64,000 bases of DNA from Eupeodes corollae (taxonomy: Eukaryota; Arthropoda; Insecta; Diptera; Syrphidae). The notes beneath the pieces were generated by a model. It did not search any database and had not been told where the DNA came from. It saw nothing but the letters and a program-made list of their open reading frames with translations. The stretch is taken from assembly GCF_945859685.1 (NCBI RefSeq), contig NC_079147.1, positions 177,551,174 to 177,615,173 on the forward strand, in the 5' to 3' direction. Positions 1 to 12,789 of the stretch are shown here, piece by piece (within the stretch, counting starts at the first letter, position 1; every line of letters starts with the position of its first letter). A program made the position numbers and the translations under genes.

Positions 1-637
1 CAATTGACAGTGTTATGAATCAAGATGAGGCAATGAATTATCCAATTGAATTTTTAAATTCATTGGAACCGGCTGCTGGTATACCACCGCATTGCTTGAA
101 TCTGAAAATTGGTTCTTTGATTATCATTGCGAAAAAAGAATCCACCAAAAATGTGTAATGGCACCATATTGGCAGTGAAAAAGTTATTGCCAAATTTGTG
201 TGTTTGATACCGAGTATCGCTATGATTCCAACTGATTCAAAAGATTACAATATCCTGTGCGTTTATCATCTGCGATGTTCATAAATAAGGCCCAAGGGCA
301 AACACTTTACGTTTGTGTGTCAATTTGGAGGAATCTGGTTTTTCACATGGCCAACTTCATGTTGCCTGTTCCAGAGTCGGTACTCCTGCTCAAAATGGAA
401 AAATAAAAAAAACTGTTTTAGACTAACCCATAGTAAGAGTACCCAATTGCTTTTAATTTCTTAGTTTTTACTCTTTGCTGATAAATATAATATAAACAAT
501 ATATAATTTAGGTCATTTGGACTTTTAAATAGCTATCAATTTAAAATATTTTTGTGTTTGAATAAATGAACTTAATAATCATTTTAATGATTTAATACTA
601 TGTCTAATACGTAGCGAAGCACGTACCGAGCCGCTAG
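1..637 (+). mobile_element. Helitron 3' remnant (Pif1-like helicase end)
   Basis: The window opens inside a rolling-circle transposon. From base 3 the plus strand reads the C-terminal part of a Helitron Pif1-like helicase (Asn-Tyr-Pro-Ile-Glu-Phe-Leu-Asn-Ser-Leu, then a Pro-Pro-His segment), closely parallel to the Helitron at 38.7 kb. A stop follows near base 156. Later, near 280-390, other frames carry INKAQGQTL and HVACSRVG-like segments (helicase motif VI region), so there are stops and frameshifts. The end is a short hairpin (ACGT-A-GC, loop GAA, GC-ACGT, 609-624) followed 13 bases later by CTAG at 634-637 and then T, as expected for Helitron termini. The family is clear. The exact 5' limit lies outside the window. 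Confidence 0.8.
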
Positions 638-775
638 TTTATTATACGTTTAAATAAAATTTGTATTTTAGTGACTTCCATTTTGTGTCTGAAAGTGTTA
701 CTTTCAAGTGAGGACTGCGGACAATATGAATCAAAATCCTGTTATATTCAAATCGCTCTGCACAAACCTATCAAC

Positions 776-1130
776 ATTTGACCAATGGAGGATCCAGGAG
801 GATCATATGAGCCAGAAAGCTCACACATTTTAGTTGTTAAAGCAAAAATTTCTTCTGCAGATTTGTTAGTAATTTAATTCACCAAAAAGCGGTTTGTCTG
901 TAAAAACAACTAAAATATTTATAATTATCGTAGAGGTATTCACAAAGTTTAAAATTTTGAAAAGCTTTAGTAATGCTTTAAAAAACTTTAATAAGATCTT
1001 TTATGAGATAAAGTTCAAATATAGAGATTTAAATACAATTTATAACATTTATGCTTGAAATGTTATCAAAACCTCTCTTAACTATTGTATATTAACTCTT
1101 AAACTCTTTTCATACAAGTATATAGCGGTC
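776..1130 (-). repeat. End segment of dispersed hAT-like element
   Basis: This stretch matches the reverse complement of about 31,200-31,482: both share a GGATCC/GACGAC-CAGG start, a run GGTCATATGAGCC (one substitution here), then CACCAAAAAG(C/T)GGTT and AAGCTTTAGTAATGCTTTAAA. It is therefore a second, inverted copy of the right end of the non-coding element described at 29.5 kb. No open frame is seen. Confidence 0.55.
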
Positions 1131-4100
1131 GTCCAAATTAACTAGTAAGACTATTATTTGCTGGACAAAAGTATTATAGAAAAAAATGTATCTAAAGTTA
1201 TCACCTTAGCCTTTGAAATTTGTAAATTTTAGCTTATGATACACGTATGTAGTCTTTATGGTAAGGGTTTGAAATGACTTGATTAAAAGCCATGAACTAC
1301 CCTTACTTAACCCATCTATAAACGTCAACCAATCAAGAAGCCAATATAATATAACATATACAATAGCCTTCCTAGGTTTTGAAATTGTTGCAAAAATTGT
1401 TTTTCTTATCGTAACTAAGAAAAAAACGATAAAGTCAATTATATCAGCGGTTTTTCAAAAAACTTTTTTCATTCCAAAAGTACTGTAATTTTAAGAAAAC
1501 ATTTTCAGCTGAAAACCTTACTACCTTACCTACCTTTTTCATATACCTACCTATAGAGCCTTCTTACCTACCTAAAAATTTGTTTCGATATTTCTTCAGT
1601 TGGTATACGTCCCATTAGAGCAATAAGAAATTTTTAAATTCCCAAATCTTGGAAAGATGTCAATAGTTTCTTGTTTCTTCAATGAAACCATTAAAATACG
1701 TTCGTTGCGCATTTGAAATGCACATTGCTGATTGCTTTTCAAAGTCACAGAGGTTAAACTAACAAAAGATAAAATACACGCATTTTTAACATGAAGAATA
1801 AGGATGTTTGGTGATTCTATTGCTAGCAATTAAATGAAGTCAAGCATTTCATTTTGGTCCTTTAAAGCCTGATTGAAATCTTTTGAATTCAAATAAAACT
1901 GAGACGATACGATAAAAATGTCGTATACTACCACAATTATTCAATTCTAAATGCAATAGATCTCTTTTTTGATGTCTAATCTAATGCATATAAATTGAAG
2001 AATCCTTTTCATTTTGTTTTTGTAAGATACTTCAATAATTCAAATTGGTTACATGCATTGATGCATATATAGGAAGATAATCGAAAAAGAAATGAGAAAA
2101 AATCCATTAGTTAAAAAGCTCCAAGGTATGGACAACATGCCATCACACACAACCCAAAGAATTATAGCCAGGACCTATAAAAAACCGTTTGGAATAAAAA
2201 GGGAACTAGGTGGGAAGGTACTATTCATCAGACCAAATCACACACTTTCCCAGGTGCGATAAGTGTAAATAAATGCATCTCGCATAGAAGCTAACGGAAA
2301 TCTATAAAGGTATAACCATGTTCACAAAAATAGAAAAGGTGATGGTTTATTCGGTATGAGATGACTCCTGTTTCTATCACCTTCTTTTTTACGGCACCTT
2401 TTCACCTCGGTCCCTTCATCTTTATTGTTTTTTTTTTCTTGTGTGCATATATATGAAACGTAGAACGTACGCTGTGTATGTATGAGTTGAGAATTTCTCT
2501 AGGAATTCAATCTCATATTTGAGAAGAAATAGTGGTATAATATAGAACGAAAGGGTTGCCCTGCAAACAGGGTGTCTTAAAATTAAGATCTAAGAAAATA
2601 AATAGTTAGAACATTAAAGTTAAGTTAAATTAAAAAAAAAAAAACAAATAAGCAGCAAAACTCGATTTTGTTTCGTAAAAACTCAAAGCTAAATTTTATT
2701 AAAAAAATTAACATTGCCTCGTAGAGTTCCACCGTGACCATTACATTAAAACTTAAGTGTTTTATAACTTAAGAACTGTAAGGTATTTGTCAAAAATTGT
2801 ATTTTAAAAATATTGAGGATTTTCAAGAACCAAGAACCTACTTAAAGAGTACTCGAAGCTTGAAAACTACTTAAAGAACTTGGGAATCAAAATTTCAATT
2901 CGATACGCCGATTAAAATCTAGAAACAAATATGAATGTACTAAGCAAGTACTTACATTTGTATGTGTTTAGTATTGCTCAACTAAAAATAAGTATCTGAT
3001 GGTACAAATATTAATGTTATGTTGTACAAGTCCCGGTATTGATACTGACATTCTTACTTGAAATTTTATGGAACTGGTTGGAAGTCTTCTATAACCATAA
3101 ATTTAAAAGTCCTTATTTTATAGGAAACCAATTATTCTAGTTTTTTTTAATCAGAAAGTTTAACAATAATCACCCTGTACGAACTTTCATACATATACAG
3201 CAAAGCTAAAGAATAGAATGGATTTTTGCTCCAAATGACTGATTCCATTAAATCAGCACTTGGTTTTTGTGATTGTAATGAAATTCCTCATCGTGATGGT
3301 TGGCTTGGCTTAAGCTAAAGCATTCAGAGTTATTCTAAAAGGAGTAAACGTCTCATCGTCATCGTCATTTTCATTCTCATTCTCGTCGTCATCGTATGGT
3401 CGTATAGTCGTAGTTAGTTGGTCTTGGTAGTCGTCAATTCGCACATCACAAGAGTAACGCAAAATATGGAAACCGAAGGGTGTAGGGAGTTATTGCAGGC
3501 AGCAGCACCAGCGCCAGCAGCAGCAGCATCAACATCATCAAGCACCATCCTACCACCAGCCAACATTGAGATCGGGAGTCTAATAAATGTGCGGAATGTG
3601 ATGACAGCAAAGTGACATGTGGTTTTGTTGATGATTGCACACTAAAGTTTCGCTACCATACCACGTTTTCTCTTCAAAATTGTGAACAAATTAATTGCAT
3701 GACAAATGGTGAATAATGGAATTTAATGTTAAATTTTGTTTTTGCTTTTTTTCTTATTTTGTTGCTCCCTTGAAGTTTTTCATTTAAAATTAATGGTGAC
3801 GAGATTAAAAATAAATAACTTAGAGAATTTTTGAAAATTTAAATTTGTAACTTTAAAGGACATGTTTCTTATTTTGAAATACTTTTTTTGTCTCTACTCA
3901 CAAGAAACTGGTGAAAAATTATGGATCCTTATTTTAAAGTAAAATTGTTGCTTCTAAGTTCATACACTAACTCATGGGATAGGTCTTCTTCTTTACTTAT
4001 GTTTCTTGAAGAAAATTTTAGTTCGAAGATTTCTCAAAGCATCAACGGTAGAACTCGTGATTTGACTATTTTAGTTGTTTATTATTGCCTAAAGCCTAAG

Positions 4101-4440
4101 GATGTCAATTTTTAACAAGTAATAAAATGGTCCAAAAACTCCAAGTGCTCGCTTTTTCGTGTACAAATTCTTATTTTCTTAAAGTTCTTTTATTATCTTA
4201 ATAGAAATGTTGCACGACAGTTTTTTAGTGGTACTGATATTAATTTTTGTCAACTTTGGTCAAAAAACTACAAAAAGGCAATTAATTCTATTTAAAAAGC
4301 AAACAATTTATATTTTGTACCATCAACATGTTAAACACATTGACCATATCAAAAAAATAGTCTTCTGCTTTTTTTTGTTATATTACATATATTTCGAGCC
4401 CCACGTCTTGAAATTTAAGGGTTCGATTTTACTAACTTAC
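1131..4440. other. A/T-rich non-coding DNA
   Basis: I see no convincing gene. The stretch is A/T-rich with short ORFs lacking any recognisable domain. It holds imperfect ACCT/CCTA simple repeats at about 1,508-1,575 and triplet-rich low-complexity DNA at 3,345-3,640 (listed separately). Confidence 0.5.
3345..3640. repeat. Triplet-rich low-complexity tract (TCATCG, CAG/CAT)
   Basis: A GTCATC/ATTCTC tract (3,350-3,420) is followed by an opa-like CAG/CCAGCAG/CATCAA tract (3,495-3,560). All three plus frames through the CAG part are open briefly: one gives Ala-rich, one Gln/His-rich, one Ser-rich peptides. Such tracts occur in fly exons and in fly non-coding DNA alike. A cysteine-rich stretch (CAECDDSKVTC) follows in the Ser-rich frame, but a stop separates the two. 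I do not call a gene. Confidence 0.5.
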
Positions 4441-5880
4441 TTAGGTCCTCAGACTTATTAAGCCTGTTGGGAACCCCATAAGGGGCATAGGGCCTCGACA
4501 ATACCTACGCGCCATTTTGTACGGTTTCCGGAGATGTGTTTCAGCTCCCTCCAACTCTTGCCTAGTGACGCTGATTTTGCCTCGATTGTCCTGCGTCATG
4601 TGCTTCTCGGTAGTCCAGCTCTTCTTCCTTCTTGTGTGAGCAGATTCCACTGCATTACTTGGCCTGCAATACAGTCGTTACCATTTCGAAGCGTATGTCT
4701 AATCCATTGCCACTTACGCCTTCGTATTATAGAGCCTATTGGTTCCTGATCTGTCCTTCTATGAAGGACCTCATTTTATATACGGTTTGACCAGAAAACC
4801 CTTAGGATGTTACAAAGACATTTAAAAGGTTTACAGCTTTCTTGTAATGACTGAAGCCTCCTTTCATGTGCTGTACCCATAAAGAAGCACAGATTGGACA
4901 TTTGTGCGAAACATTGGTAGCTTTGTTCTTAAGCTGATAAAGTTACTCTTCCAAATTTTCGACAGCATACCTAACGGTAATTTTGCTTTGATGATGCGGC
5001 AAATGACGTCTTGTTCGTTTCCGCCTTCGATGGTTATACTTCCAAAATATTGAAAGCTCTCCGCCTTTTCCACCGGTTGCGAGGAAATATTTATTTGAGA
5101 GGGTATTCCGGTTTAAAGGCTGATCATTTTTGTTTTGCCGGAATTAATTTTCAGCCCCACAACTTCTGCTTCCTTCTCCACACTTGTTATCATTTGATGG
5201 AGATTCATGATCCTATGAGAGGGTTAGCAAACATGGTCCGAGTAATCCAAGTGCTTTAAATAGGAAGCCAATTAGATCCCTCCGCCACCTAATAAAGCTG
5301 CGCGAAATACATCGCTCATCACCAACAAAAACAATATTGGTGACAGAATGCAATTCTCTGCAGTTTTCGCACTTTGTTAGATATGTTTTTGGGAGCTTAA
5401 CGATAATTCCCTTCTTCCACTTATCGGGGAAGCTTTTAGTGGTCCAGGCTTCTTTTATGAGTGGATGAAGCAGTTCACTTGATGAAGTTGGTGCTGCTTG
5501 CAAAAGCTCTGCGGGAATTCCATCAAGTCTTACCGCTTTGTTGTTCTTAAGTGTTTCAATTGCGGCAACGATCTCATCTTTACTGGGAGGTGCGGTGCGG
5601 ATTCGGGGATAAGTTTGTTTAGGCTCTTCAAAAGGCATATGCTGCATGTTGTTTGCAAACACTCGGTTTAAAATTGATGAAAAGTGTTCTTTCCACCTTC
5701 TGACCACCTTATCCACCGAACATATTATAATACATCTTTCACCAGGTGTTGCTTTGAGCTGTACACCGGTCAGCACTTTGGTTATTCTGTAAACGTTCCT
5801 GCTGTCGCACCTGTTTGCACCATCTTCTGCTTCTTACACCAATGCGTTGATGTAGTGACGCTTGTCACAGTTACAATTAT
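4441..5880 (-). pseudogene. LINE reverse transcriptase pseudogene (minus strand)
   Basis: Read on the minus strand, this is the decayed ORF2 of a non-LTR retrotransposon. Around 5,213-5,776 it encodes the RT entry region: a VVRRWKEHFSSIL segment, an LDGIPAELL motif (family form GxDGIPAEL) and WKKGIIVKLPK. The reading then breaks. At 4,864-5,073 the C-terminal part resumes with FQYFGSI (family form YLGS), KIWKS, SLRTKL and SVLLYG. Downstream (4,441-4,860) come RRTDQEPIGSIIRRRKWQWI and a final region ending near ALCPLWGSQ... in mixed frames. The segment with the catalytic (Y/F)xDD box is not visible, so an internal deletion is likely. The C-terminal layout resembles RTE-like insect LINEs, but the clade is uncertain. 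Not functional. Confidence 0.8.
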
Positions 5881-5989
5881 CATTTATTCATTCAATTAGA
5901 AGAAAGGGCTTTAAACAAAATTGTCTGGTTGGTTTTTTTACCATAGCAGTTAAAAAAAGGTGAACATTTTGGTTAATCCTAAATATCTC

Positions 5990-6545
5990 ATGAACCAAAA
6001 ACGCTATAGACTTGAATTAAATTTCAAATCGAATTGACAGTTTTTTTATTAAAAAAACCTAAACAAAAATTACTCAAAGTTTACTTAAAAATTACTCGAA
6101 TTTCGACTCAGAAATATATTTTTAAACCCTTAAGATATTGGCTTTAAACTACTTTTGATGTCAACATTCAGTACCATTTTGAGAAAAACCCAATATTTAG
6201 TTGACAAAAGTTGGTAAAAAATGACTTTCGACTCAAATATCTTTTCAAAAATGTGAGATATTGGCTTAAGACTACATTAATCTTTTCAAAAATATTGTTG
6301 TCAACATTCAGTACAATTTTGAGAAAAATGGAATTGACAGTTTTTTACAAAAAATAAAAACCTAAACAACAAAATTGATAAAAGTTGGTAAAAAATTATT
6401 TGGTACTCAAATATCTTTTCAAAGCCTTGAGATATTGGCTTTAATATTTGTATCTTTTAAAAAATATTGTTTTCAACGTTCATTAAAATTTTGAAAAAAA
6501 TCGAATCTATAATTTTTTTTACAAAAAATAAAAACCTAACCTCAC
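5990..6545. repeat. A/T-rich tandem repeat, degenerate units
   Basis: Phrases recur about every 170-180 bases: GATATTGGCTTTAA, TCTTTTCAAAAATATTGTTGTCAACATTCA (in parts), ATTTTGAGAAAAA, GAATTGACAGTTTTTT, ACAAAAAATAAAAACCTAA and AAAAGTTGGTAAAAAAT. About three degenerate units are visible. The reverse-complement form of the same vocabulary is seen at about 21,740-22,150, so this is a dispersed satellite-like family. No coding potential. Confidence 0.55.
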
Positions 6546-6559
6546 TTCGCAATATATGT

Positions 6560-9500
6560 ACTTTCTTCGGAATGTTCAGTCTCGGTATATTTGACTTATT
6601 ATTTTCCTGGGCATGGGAGTTTTACAAATAAATTCAAATCAAAATAGCAAAAAATAGAAAGAAAAACTGTCGAATATTGACATCTATCAACTTCGAACTT
6701 GTCATTCTTCAAAGTTCACCACTCTGAGTAAGGAACAAAATTTTCAAATTCATTAAATTTGTTTATTCAAAAATAACACCGCATCCTTCAAAATGGTTCA
6801 TTATTTTCATATTAAGTGCAAAATATTCGCAAGTACAGCAAAAAATCTTTGGAACTAATCTCAATACTCAATCATCAATTATTTGTCAAATAATTGACAT
6901 TGACATGATCCTTGAAAAAACAAACAAACAAAATAATAATCATTCACTTTAAGATTTTTTTTTCTTATTTTTCTTTGGGTTGTTTCAATAAATGTATTCC
7001 ATTTCCTCTCTGTCTCTCTTTCACTCTATTGAAGACATAATCAACTCGAACTCGATTTCCTTGAAAGAAGAGATTTTGCCTATTAAAAATAAAAGCCGCA
7101 CATAAACGATAGGCATGACATAAGGCATAACACATACATACATACCTATGTATCTATAGGATATACATAGAACAAGTAAAGCAACTTCTTCTTCATTTAT
7201 AATGTCGGATCTGAATTCATAATAAGCTTTGACGTGTTATATGAACCAATGTTAAATGTTGCCATACAAACAAATTCACACACACATGGATTGTACAATG
7301 CACACACATATGCATACCAACAAAATAGAAAACGACAATTGGGCAAAATTCCAAACAAAAATTTGATTGTCGCCAAAGCTATTTCCAATGTCGCTAATCA
7401 ATCAAATCCACCCAAAGCACAAAACATACTCGTTCATCCTTATACGAAAATGTTGTATGTATGTATGTCTATTCCTCTAGTTATGTCTATAAATCTATAA
7501 CATGCGAGTAAAAAAGGATGTTCCTCATATACAAACAAACATATGTACATCCATATATATCCCGACATATACATACATGGTTGTGTGATCTAAATGTGGA
7601 CATCAATCAAATTCACCGTTGAATGCAAAGAATTGAATGAAATAAAAGAGAAGAAAAAAAAGGAAGAATTTCTAGAAAAAAAATCATAAAAGAAAACCTT
7701 CAACATAAGAGGAGCGCACGCCAGCTCGAGTATATCCAGAGGATCAGGATGAGAGGAAATTTCTATTTTGCCATCAAAAGAAATCTCCCATAAGGACCTG
7801 CCAGTGAAAAATCCTATATAGAGCGAAGAGAGAGGTGCGAGGCAGGCCGATGGGAAATTTTTTAGAAGAGAGCAAAAGGAAATCAGCAGTGCACAGCGGG
7901 GCTTAATGTGTAGTTGATATTCCCAATAACAGCAAATCATCATTAATCATGATTTTGAATTGAATCCAACATCCAAGTCAAAACGAAAATGAAAATGAAA
8001 ACGAAAACAAAATTGGCAGAATAAGGAGCAGGACTTCGGAATATCTAGAGAGAGAGGGAAAACTGCTGCTAGAGCAGCATAATATCACAACTAAACCAAA
8101 ATGAATATCGATGATGGGTGACGTGTGCGATCTATCTATAAGAACGAAGAGCGTGGGCCGATAGGGTGGGCTAATGGTGGGCCTGAATAGTGGTGGTGCA
8201 TTCATAACATTCAAATGACATTCTGTTCTACGGTGCTATTTATTCATTTTTGAATGCATGTATGTGTGTGTGTTCGAGTTTTCCCGTACCATTTGCCATA
8301 ACACAAAATGCATTTTCGAGCATAAAGTTTCGAATCCTTGATGCATCATGAGTGGAGATACGATACGGCCTTTAAGATTTAACGAGAGAGAAAGAGTTCA
8401 AGCTTCAATACTTCTCCCTCCCCTGCGATGTGAAGATGAGCCGATATTCTTTTGAAACATTACCTTTTAATTTGAATTCGAAAAGCTGGATGAACAAAAA
8501 AAAATGAAAACAAAAATAAAAGAAAAACAAATTGAATCCGGATTCAGGTCGAGATCGAAGACTAAAAACATTGATTTTGAATCAAGAGCACTATACGATT
8601 GGCATGAAATTAATACCTTTGTTCCTTTGTCATTTATAAATCACTAAGAGTGGTAGGAAGTTGCATCATAAAACTCACACACGCACACTCACACAAGTAG
8701 ATTATGTTGGTATATTCAATTCCAGGCTTAAGGATGATTGTTTTCACTGTATGATGATGAGTCTATATCTAGGTATAGGATTTATAAGATTTTGATCCAA
8801 TACGACACAACTATGGCATAAATGAAATAAATATTCATATCCTAATTCTTTTTCTTCGTCCTGCCTCAGTAAAAGTAGGTACTGAGCAAAAAAAATGAAA
8901 TAAAATTGATTTCATAAGCAGAATGCAAGAACAAGTTTTCTGTTTATTGCAATTCTCAAGAATCCTCTAGATAATCAATACAATTGTGTAATGATGATGA
9001 TTTTATTTCCTTTTTTTAAGGAAGGGAGGTACCAATATTTTCTATCAAAGGATAAATGATTGATTATAATGATTGGCATACCTTTTATTGATTTAAAAGC
9101 TATGCATCAGTAGGAATATGATTTTCGATATGAAAATGGCTGTAAGGTAAAATTTAACAAATTGGTATTTGAAAAGGATTATTATAATGCAGAGAAAAGT
9201 GTATAGTAAGCTTTTTGAGGTATTTCATAGTATTTCTATTGCTGCTACCAAACTCATCAACTATAAAGGGTATTATCTTATGATAAGCACGCTATACATC
9301 ATGAGGCTTGTTTTCAATAGAATTATTGGATTGAATGGCACTTTGTTTTCAAACGAAAATACGTTTTTTAATGAGGTTTGCATAAGTCACTGATGAATAT
9401 CAATTCTATTTTGAGAAAAATAAATTGAAACATTAAGTTGAAATCGCATTCTCTGAAACCCTTGAAACATTTAAATTTATATCATTTTTCCAGTGAAACA

Positions 9501-10371
9501 CCAGGAAATTAAATGGAAAACCGTTTTTTTTATGCTAACGTAAGGACAGTGTTTAAGTTTAAACAATTCTAATAGCTAAACATTTATTACAAACTTAACA
9601 ATAAACATCGACTTGGGTGACATTCGTTGAATTAATTTTAACCAACTCAAATGAGTCAGAAGTTCAATTAAGACTTTCAACCCTCAATTTTACAATTCGA
9701 CAAGTTAATTTTTGACTTCTTTAACAACTCAATAAAGCCTTACACAAATCATTTAAGCTGGAATAGAAAGCTAAATAACTTCCTTAAGATATACAATCAC
9801 AAGTTGTATGTTTGCAAAATAGGTTTCCAAGAACAGTGCCAGAAAACCTTATACTGGCTCCCGTTAATAAAGAAACAAAAAAACACTCAAATATGTTATA
9901 ACTCTGTTATGTTAGCAATTTCTTGTCATGTATTTTTCTCCTTCTTTGAATAGAATTTATTTGTTTGAAAACACTTTTAACTTAACTTACATCTTGCATT
10001 GAGATTCGAACTCCTTTCCTATTGATGTGTATTCTAGCAACCATGCCATATCGGTAATCATATGTAAAGTCGAAAAATTTGAATGACTACTTGATAGATT
10101 ATCTATATCTAAATGTATAGAGGTCTATACATTTGTCTATCCCAATCATAAATAATGATATAACTATTGGTTTTGAAAAAGAAAAACAAAATTAAAATCG
10201 AACATAGCTTTTTTTTGTATATACATAGTTAAGAGGCAGAAAAACGATTATTAATACCCTTAACATGTTTAAAGCTGGCTTAACTAAAATAAGGAACGAT
10301 TAAATATTTCATACCGGTGTACATTGGTCTTACAGTTTTAAAAATTTAAATACAAGGGAAAAACAGGCAGC
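6560..10371. other. Non-coding DNA with simple repeats
   Basis: No gene is supported. The stretch contains short TACATA/CA-rich microsatellites (7,130-7,170; 7,440-7,590), a GAAAATG-type purine tract near 7,985-8,010 and GA-rich runs near 8,050 and 8,385. ORFs here (up to 117 codons, on the minus strand at 7,590-7,943) have unlikely composition and no motifs. The texture is that of fly intron or intergenic DNA. Confidence 0.45.
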
Positions 10372-10445
10372 TTTTTTTTTTATATAATAAACACACACTC
10401 AAGGGGATATTACTACCCTTATTATGCAGATGCACAGTGTGAGCA

Positions 10446-11159
10446 CTAGGAAGAGGAGAGAGGGTTTAAAAGGAGATGTCGGTGCACATTGGTTTTGAAT
10501 TCCTGAATATTGCAATGGCTAGGAAAGACAGAGTGTGGTAAGGTATTCCACATTCGCGTAGTACGGCTAAAGAACGAATCTCTGTATTTGACAGTACGAC
10601 CGAAGTTGGGCTCGAGGGTATACTGATGAGCATTCCTAGAAGCGCGAGTATTACGGTTAAACTGTTTAAGGGAAGGAATGCAACTGGCTATTTCACTAGA
10701 GCATAAGCCGTTAAAATAACGGTAAAAAAGGGTCAGACAAGAGACCTTACGACGATGTTCAAGCGAAGTAAATGAACTTATGATGATATTATCACCTATC
10801 AATTTAAATGCTCTACGTTCAATACTATCCAAGAGGCTTAAGTAAGTTGCAGGAGCACCAGCCCAGAGATGGGAGTTATACTCAAGCTTTGGACGTATGT
10901 AAGTCTTGTAGATAACTGCCAGATCAGAAGGGGTGAAATATTTCTTGCATCGCCTAAGAAAACCCAAACACCTTGTGGCATTTTTGGCGACATCGCGTAT
11001 GTGATCATTCCATAAGAGGTGGTTGGTGACACACATACCGAGAATATCGAGGTGTTCAGTCTCATTGTTGCAAGTGCCATCCATGGATAATGGCAATGGG
11101 GGTATATCTCGCTTTAACGATACAAGACAGCATTGGGTTTTCGAAGCATTAAATTCCAT
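10446..11159 (-). pseudogene. LINE ORF2 C-terminus (thumb and connection)
   Basis: A 237-codon minus-strand stretch continues the same ORF2 after frameshifts at about 11,330 and 11,165. It begins with EFNASKTQ and contains HLDILGM (family form LGV), HIRDVAKNATRCLGFLRR, IYKTYIRPKLEYNSHLWAG and an MWNTLPHSVF block near the end, the standard C-terminal series of CR1/Jockey-like RTs. It stops about 70 bases before the A tail. There is no RNase H domain. The two parts together would give one ORF2, but as it stands this copy cannot make it. Confidence 0.85.
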
Positions 11160-11201
11160 GCGGTTTTTTCATCCCTATTAGATCGGAATTTAATGAGCTT
11201 A

Positions 11202-12473
11202 TCATATTTTGTCGTTGCAGTTCCACATCCGAAGAAGAGGGATGTGAGTCTGAAAACGAATATGAAAAGCTAAGAGTACTATCGTCAGCGAAACAATGTA
11301 TTGGATTAGATGTTGCAGACAGAGATCATTAATAAAAATGAGAAAGAGTGTTGGAGATAAAACAGAGCCCTGGGGCACACCAGCATTTATTTTATGGTTT
11401 TCAGACTTGAATCCATCCAAAACTACTTGTATTGAACGATTCGAAAGGTAATTACTAATCCAATGAAGCAGGGATTCATGAAAGCCGAATGCACGCATTT
11501 TCGATAAGAGAGCCTGATGCCAAACCCTATCAAATGCTTTTGAAATATCTAGTGCAATAATCTTACTTTCTTCAAAATGATGTAAAGATTTGCTCCACTG
11601 TTCGGTGAGATGAACCATGAGATCACCAGTGGACCTATTGCTACGAAAGCCGTATTGCCGGTCATTAAGAAGCTTTCGATCTTCAAGATATTTCTTGAGC
11701 TGATGATTAATCAGCGTTTCCATGACCTTGGAAAGAAGGGACGTAAGTGCAATCGGTCGGTAGTTAGAGGGTGAGGAAGATCCGCCTTTTTTGGGAATAG
11801 GCTGGACAAATGCCGTTTTCCATCCGCTCGGAACGAGACCTGAGGAGTAGGACAGATGACAAAGCTTACGCAGTGGTCTTGCCAGCGTTGAAGAACACCT
11901 CTTCAGAACAATAGCGGGGATACCATCCGGACCAGCGGATTTATGTGTGTTTAGATCTCTTAGGACTCTTGCCACAGTACGAGTGCGAAAAAAGATTGGT
12001 CCCATAGAATCACTAACTCGCTCAAGTACAGGCGGAGTCATAACACTCACTGGCAGCGTAGAATTGGCGGCGAACTGCCTAGCAAAGAGATTAGCTTTCT
12101 CTAAAGAGCTAACAAAAGGAGTGTCATTAACAACGAGCGTAGGAACCGAAGAAGAGGAAGAATTCCTCATGTTTTTTACAAATGACCAAAAATTTGTACT
12201 GCCTTTGGGACATTGCAGTATTTTTTGCCGTAAATTTTGGTCATGTAAAAATTTGGACCGTCGAATATGGGCGTTGCAGGCCTTCCTGGCTTGTTTGAAC
12301 TTTTTCCGGCTTTCCTCAGTAAGGTTGGCTTTATAGCAACGGAAACTAACCTCTTTGGCCCTAATAACCTCTTTACAGCTCGCATCAAACCAAGCGTTTT
12401 CCTTGGGTCTGATACTTTTAACCCTGTTTGGTATAAAAGTTCTCATTCCGAGGAGAATTAAACTTGTGATCAT
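11202..12473 (-). pseudogene. LINE ORF2: RT fingers and palm
   Basis: A 423-codon open stretch on the minus strand encodes most of a non-LTR reverse transcriptase, which would copy the element's RNA at a nicked target. Visible blocks in order: a basic pre-RT region (about residues 20-110), KSAGPDGIPA (about 175), WKTAFVQPIPKKG (about 220), NYRPIALTSLLSKVME (about 240), RQYGFR (about 275), DISKAFDRVWH (about 305, first catalytic Asp block) and GVPQGSVLSPTLF (about 370). The frame is lost just after INDL, so the FADD catalytic box (11,281-11,292) lies in another frame. The annotated Met is internal; the true reading enters from the endonuclease upstream. Broken by at least one frameshift. Confidence 0.85.
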
Positions 12474-12789
12474 ATCAGCGCTGGCGTCAACGTCACTATC
12501 GAGGAATCATAGTGTTAAAGATCCTGAAGTAATTATTGAGGCCGTCCCAGTTGGCTTTCTCGTATTGCCAAACGGTTCTCTTAGGAGCTCTTTCTTTAAC
12601 TGAACAGTTTTGACACGAGAAATTTGCTGATATAACACAATGGTCAGATTTGCCTAGAGGAGATAGAACACTAACAGTGTACTTATCAAGGTCAGAGGTA
12701 AGAAACAAGTCAAGAGTGTTTTCTGCTCGACCTTCAACGTCCGATATTCGGATGGGCTCGTTGACAAGCTGAGTTAGGCTTTAAAATGA

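Larger units (their letters stand above)
10372..12780 (-). mobile_element. Jockey-superfamily (CR1/Jockey-like) LINE, 5'-truncated
   Basis: This is the most complete copy of the window's most abundant LINE. On the minus strand it starts inside the apurinic-type endonuclease (NTLDLFLTSD and a terminal SDH block near 12,600-12,780), continues through the whole RT domain, and ends in a 3' UTR with TTATTATAT followed by a run of ten A (T10 at 10,372-10,381). The copy lacks the endonuclease N-terminus and any ORF1, which is usual for 5' truncation during target-primed reverse transcription. Sister copies lie at 13.5, 14.7, 33.6 and 39.8 kb. The RT sequence fits CR1/Jockey-group insect LINEs; the A tail is more Jockey-like than CR1-like, so clade assignment is open. 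Confidence 0.85.

Noticed and set aside
2040..2280. Possible transposase trace (NMPSHTTQRIIARTYKK reading)
   Set aside because: A single short stretch with no catalytic motifs or second block; could be chance.
3418..3615. Ala/Ser-rich 65-codon ORF over a CAG tract
   Set aside because: All frames are open in such tracts and no splice pattern or conservation can be shown.
10838..12708. Several overlapping ORFs on both strands within the LINE (e.g. plus 11,947-12,336)
   Set aside because: They are other-frame readings of the minus-strand RT; no motifs of their own.
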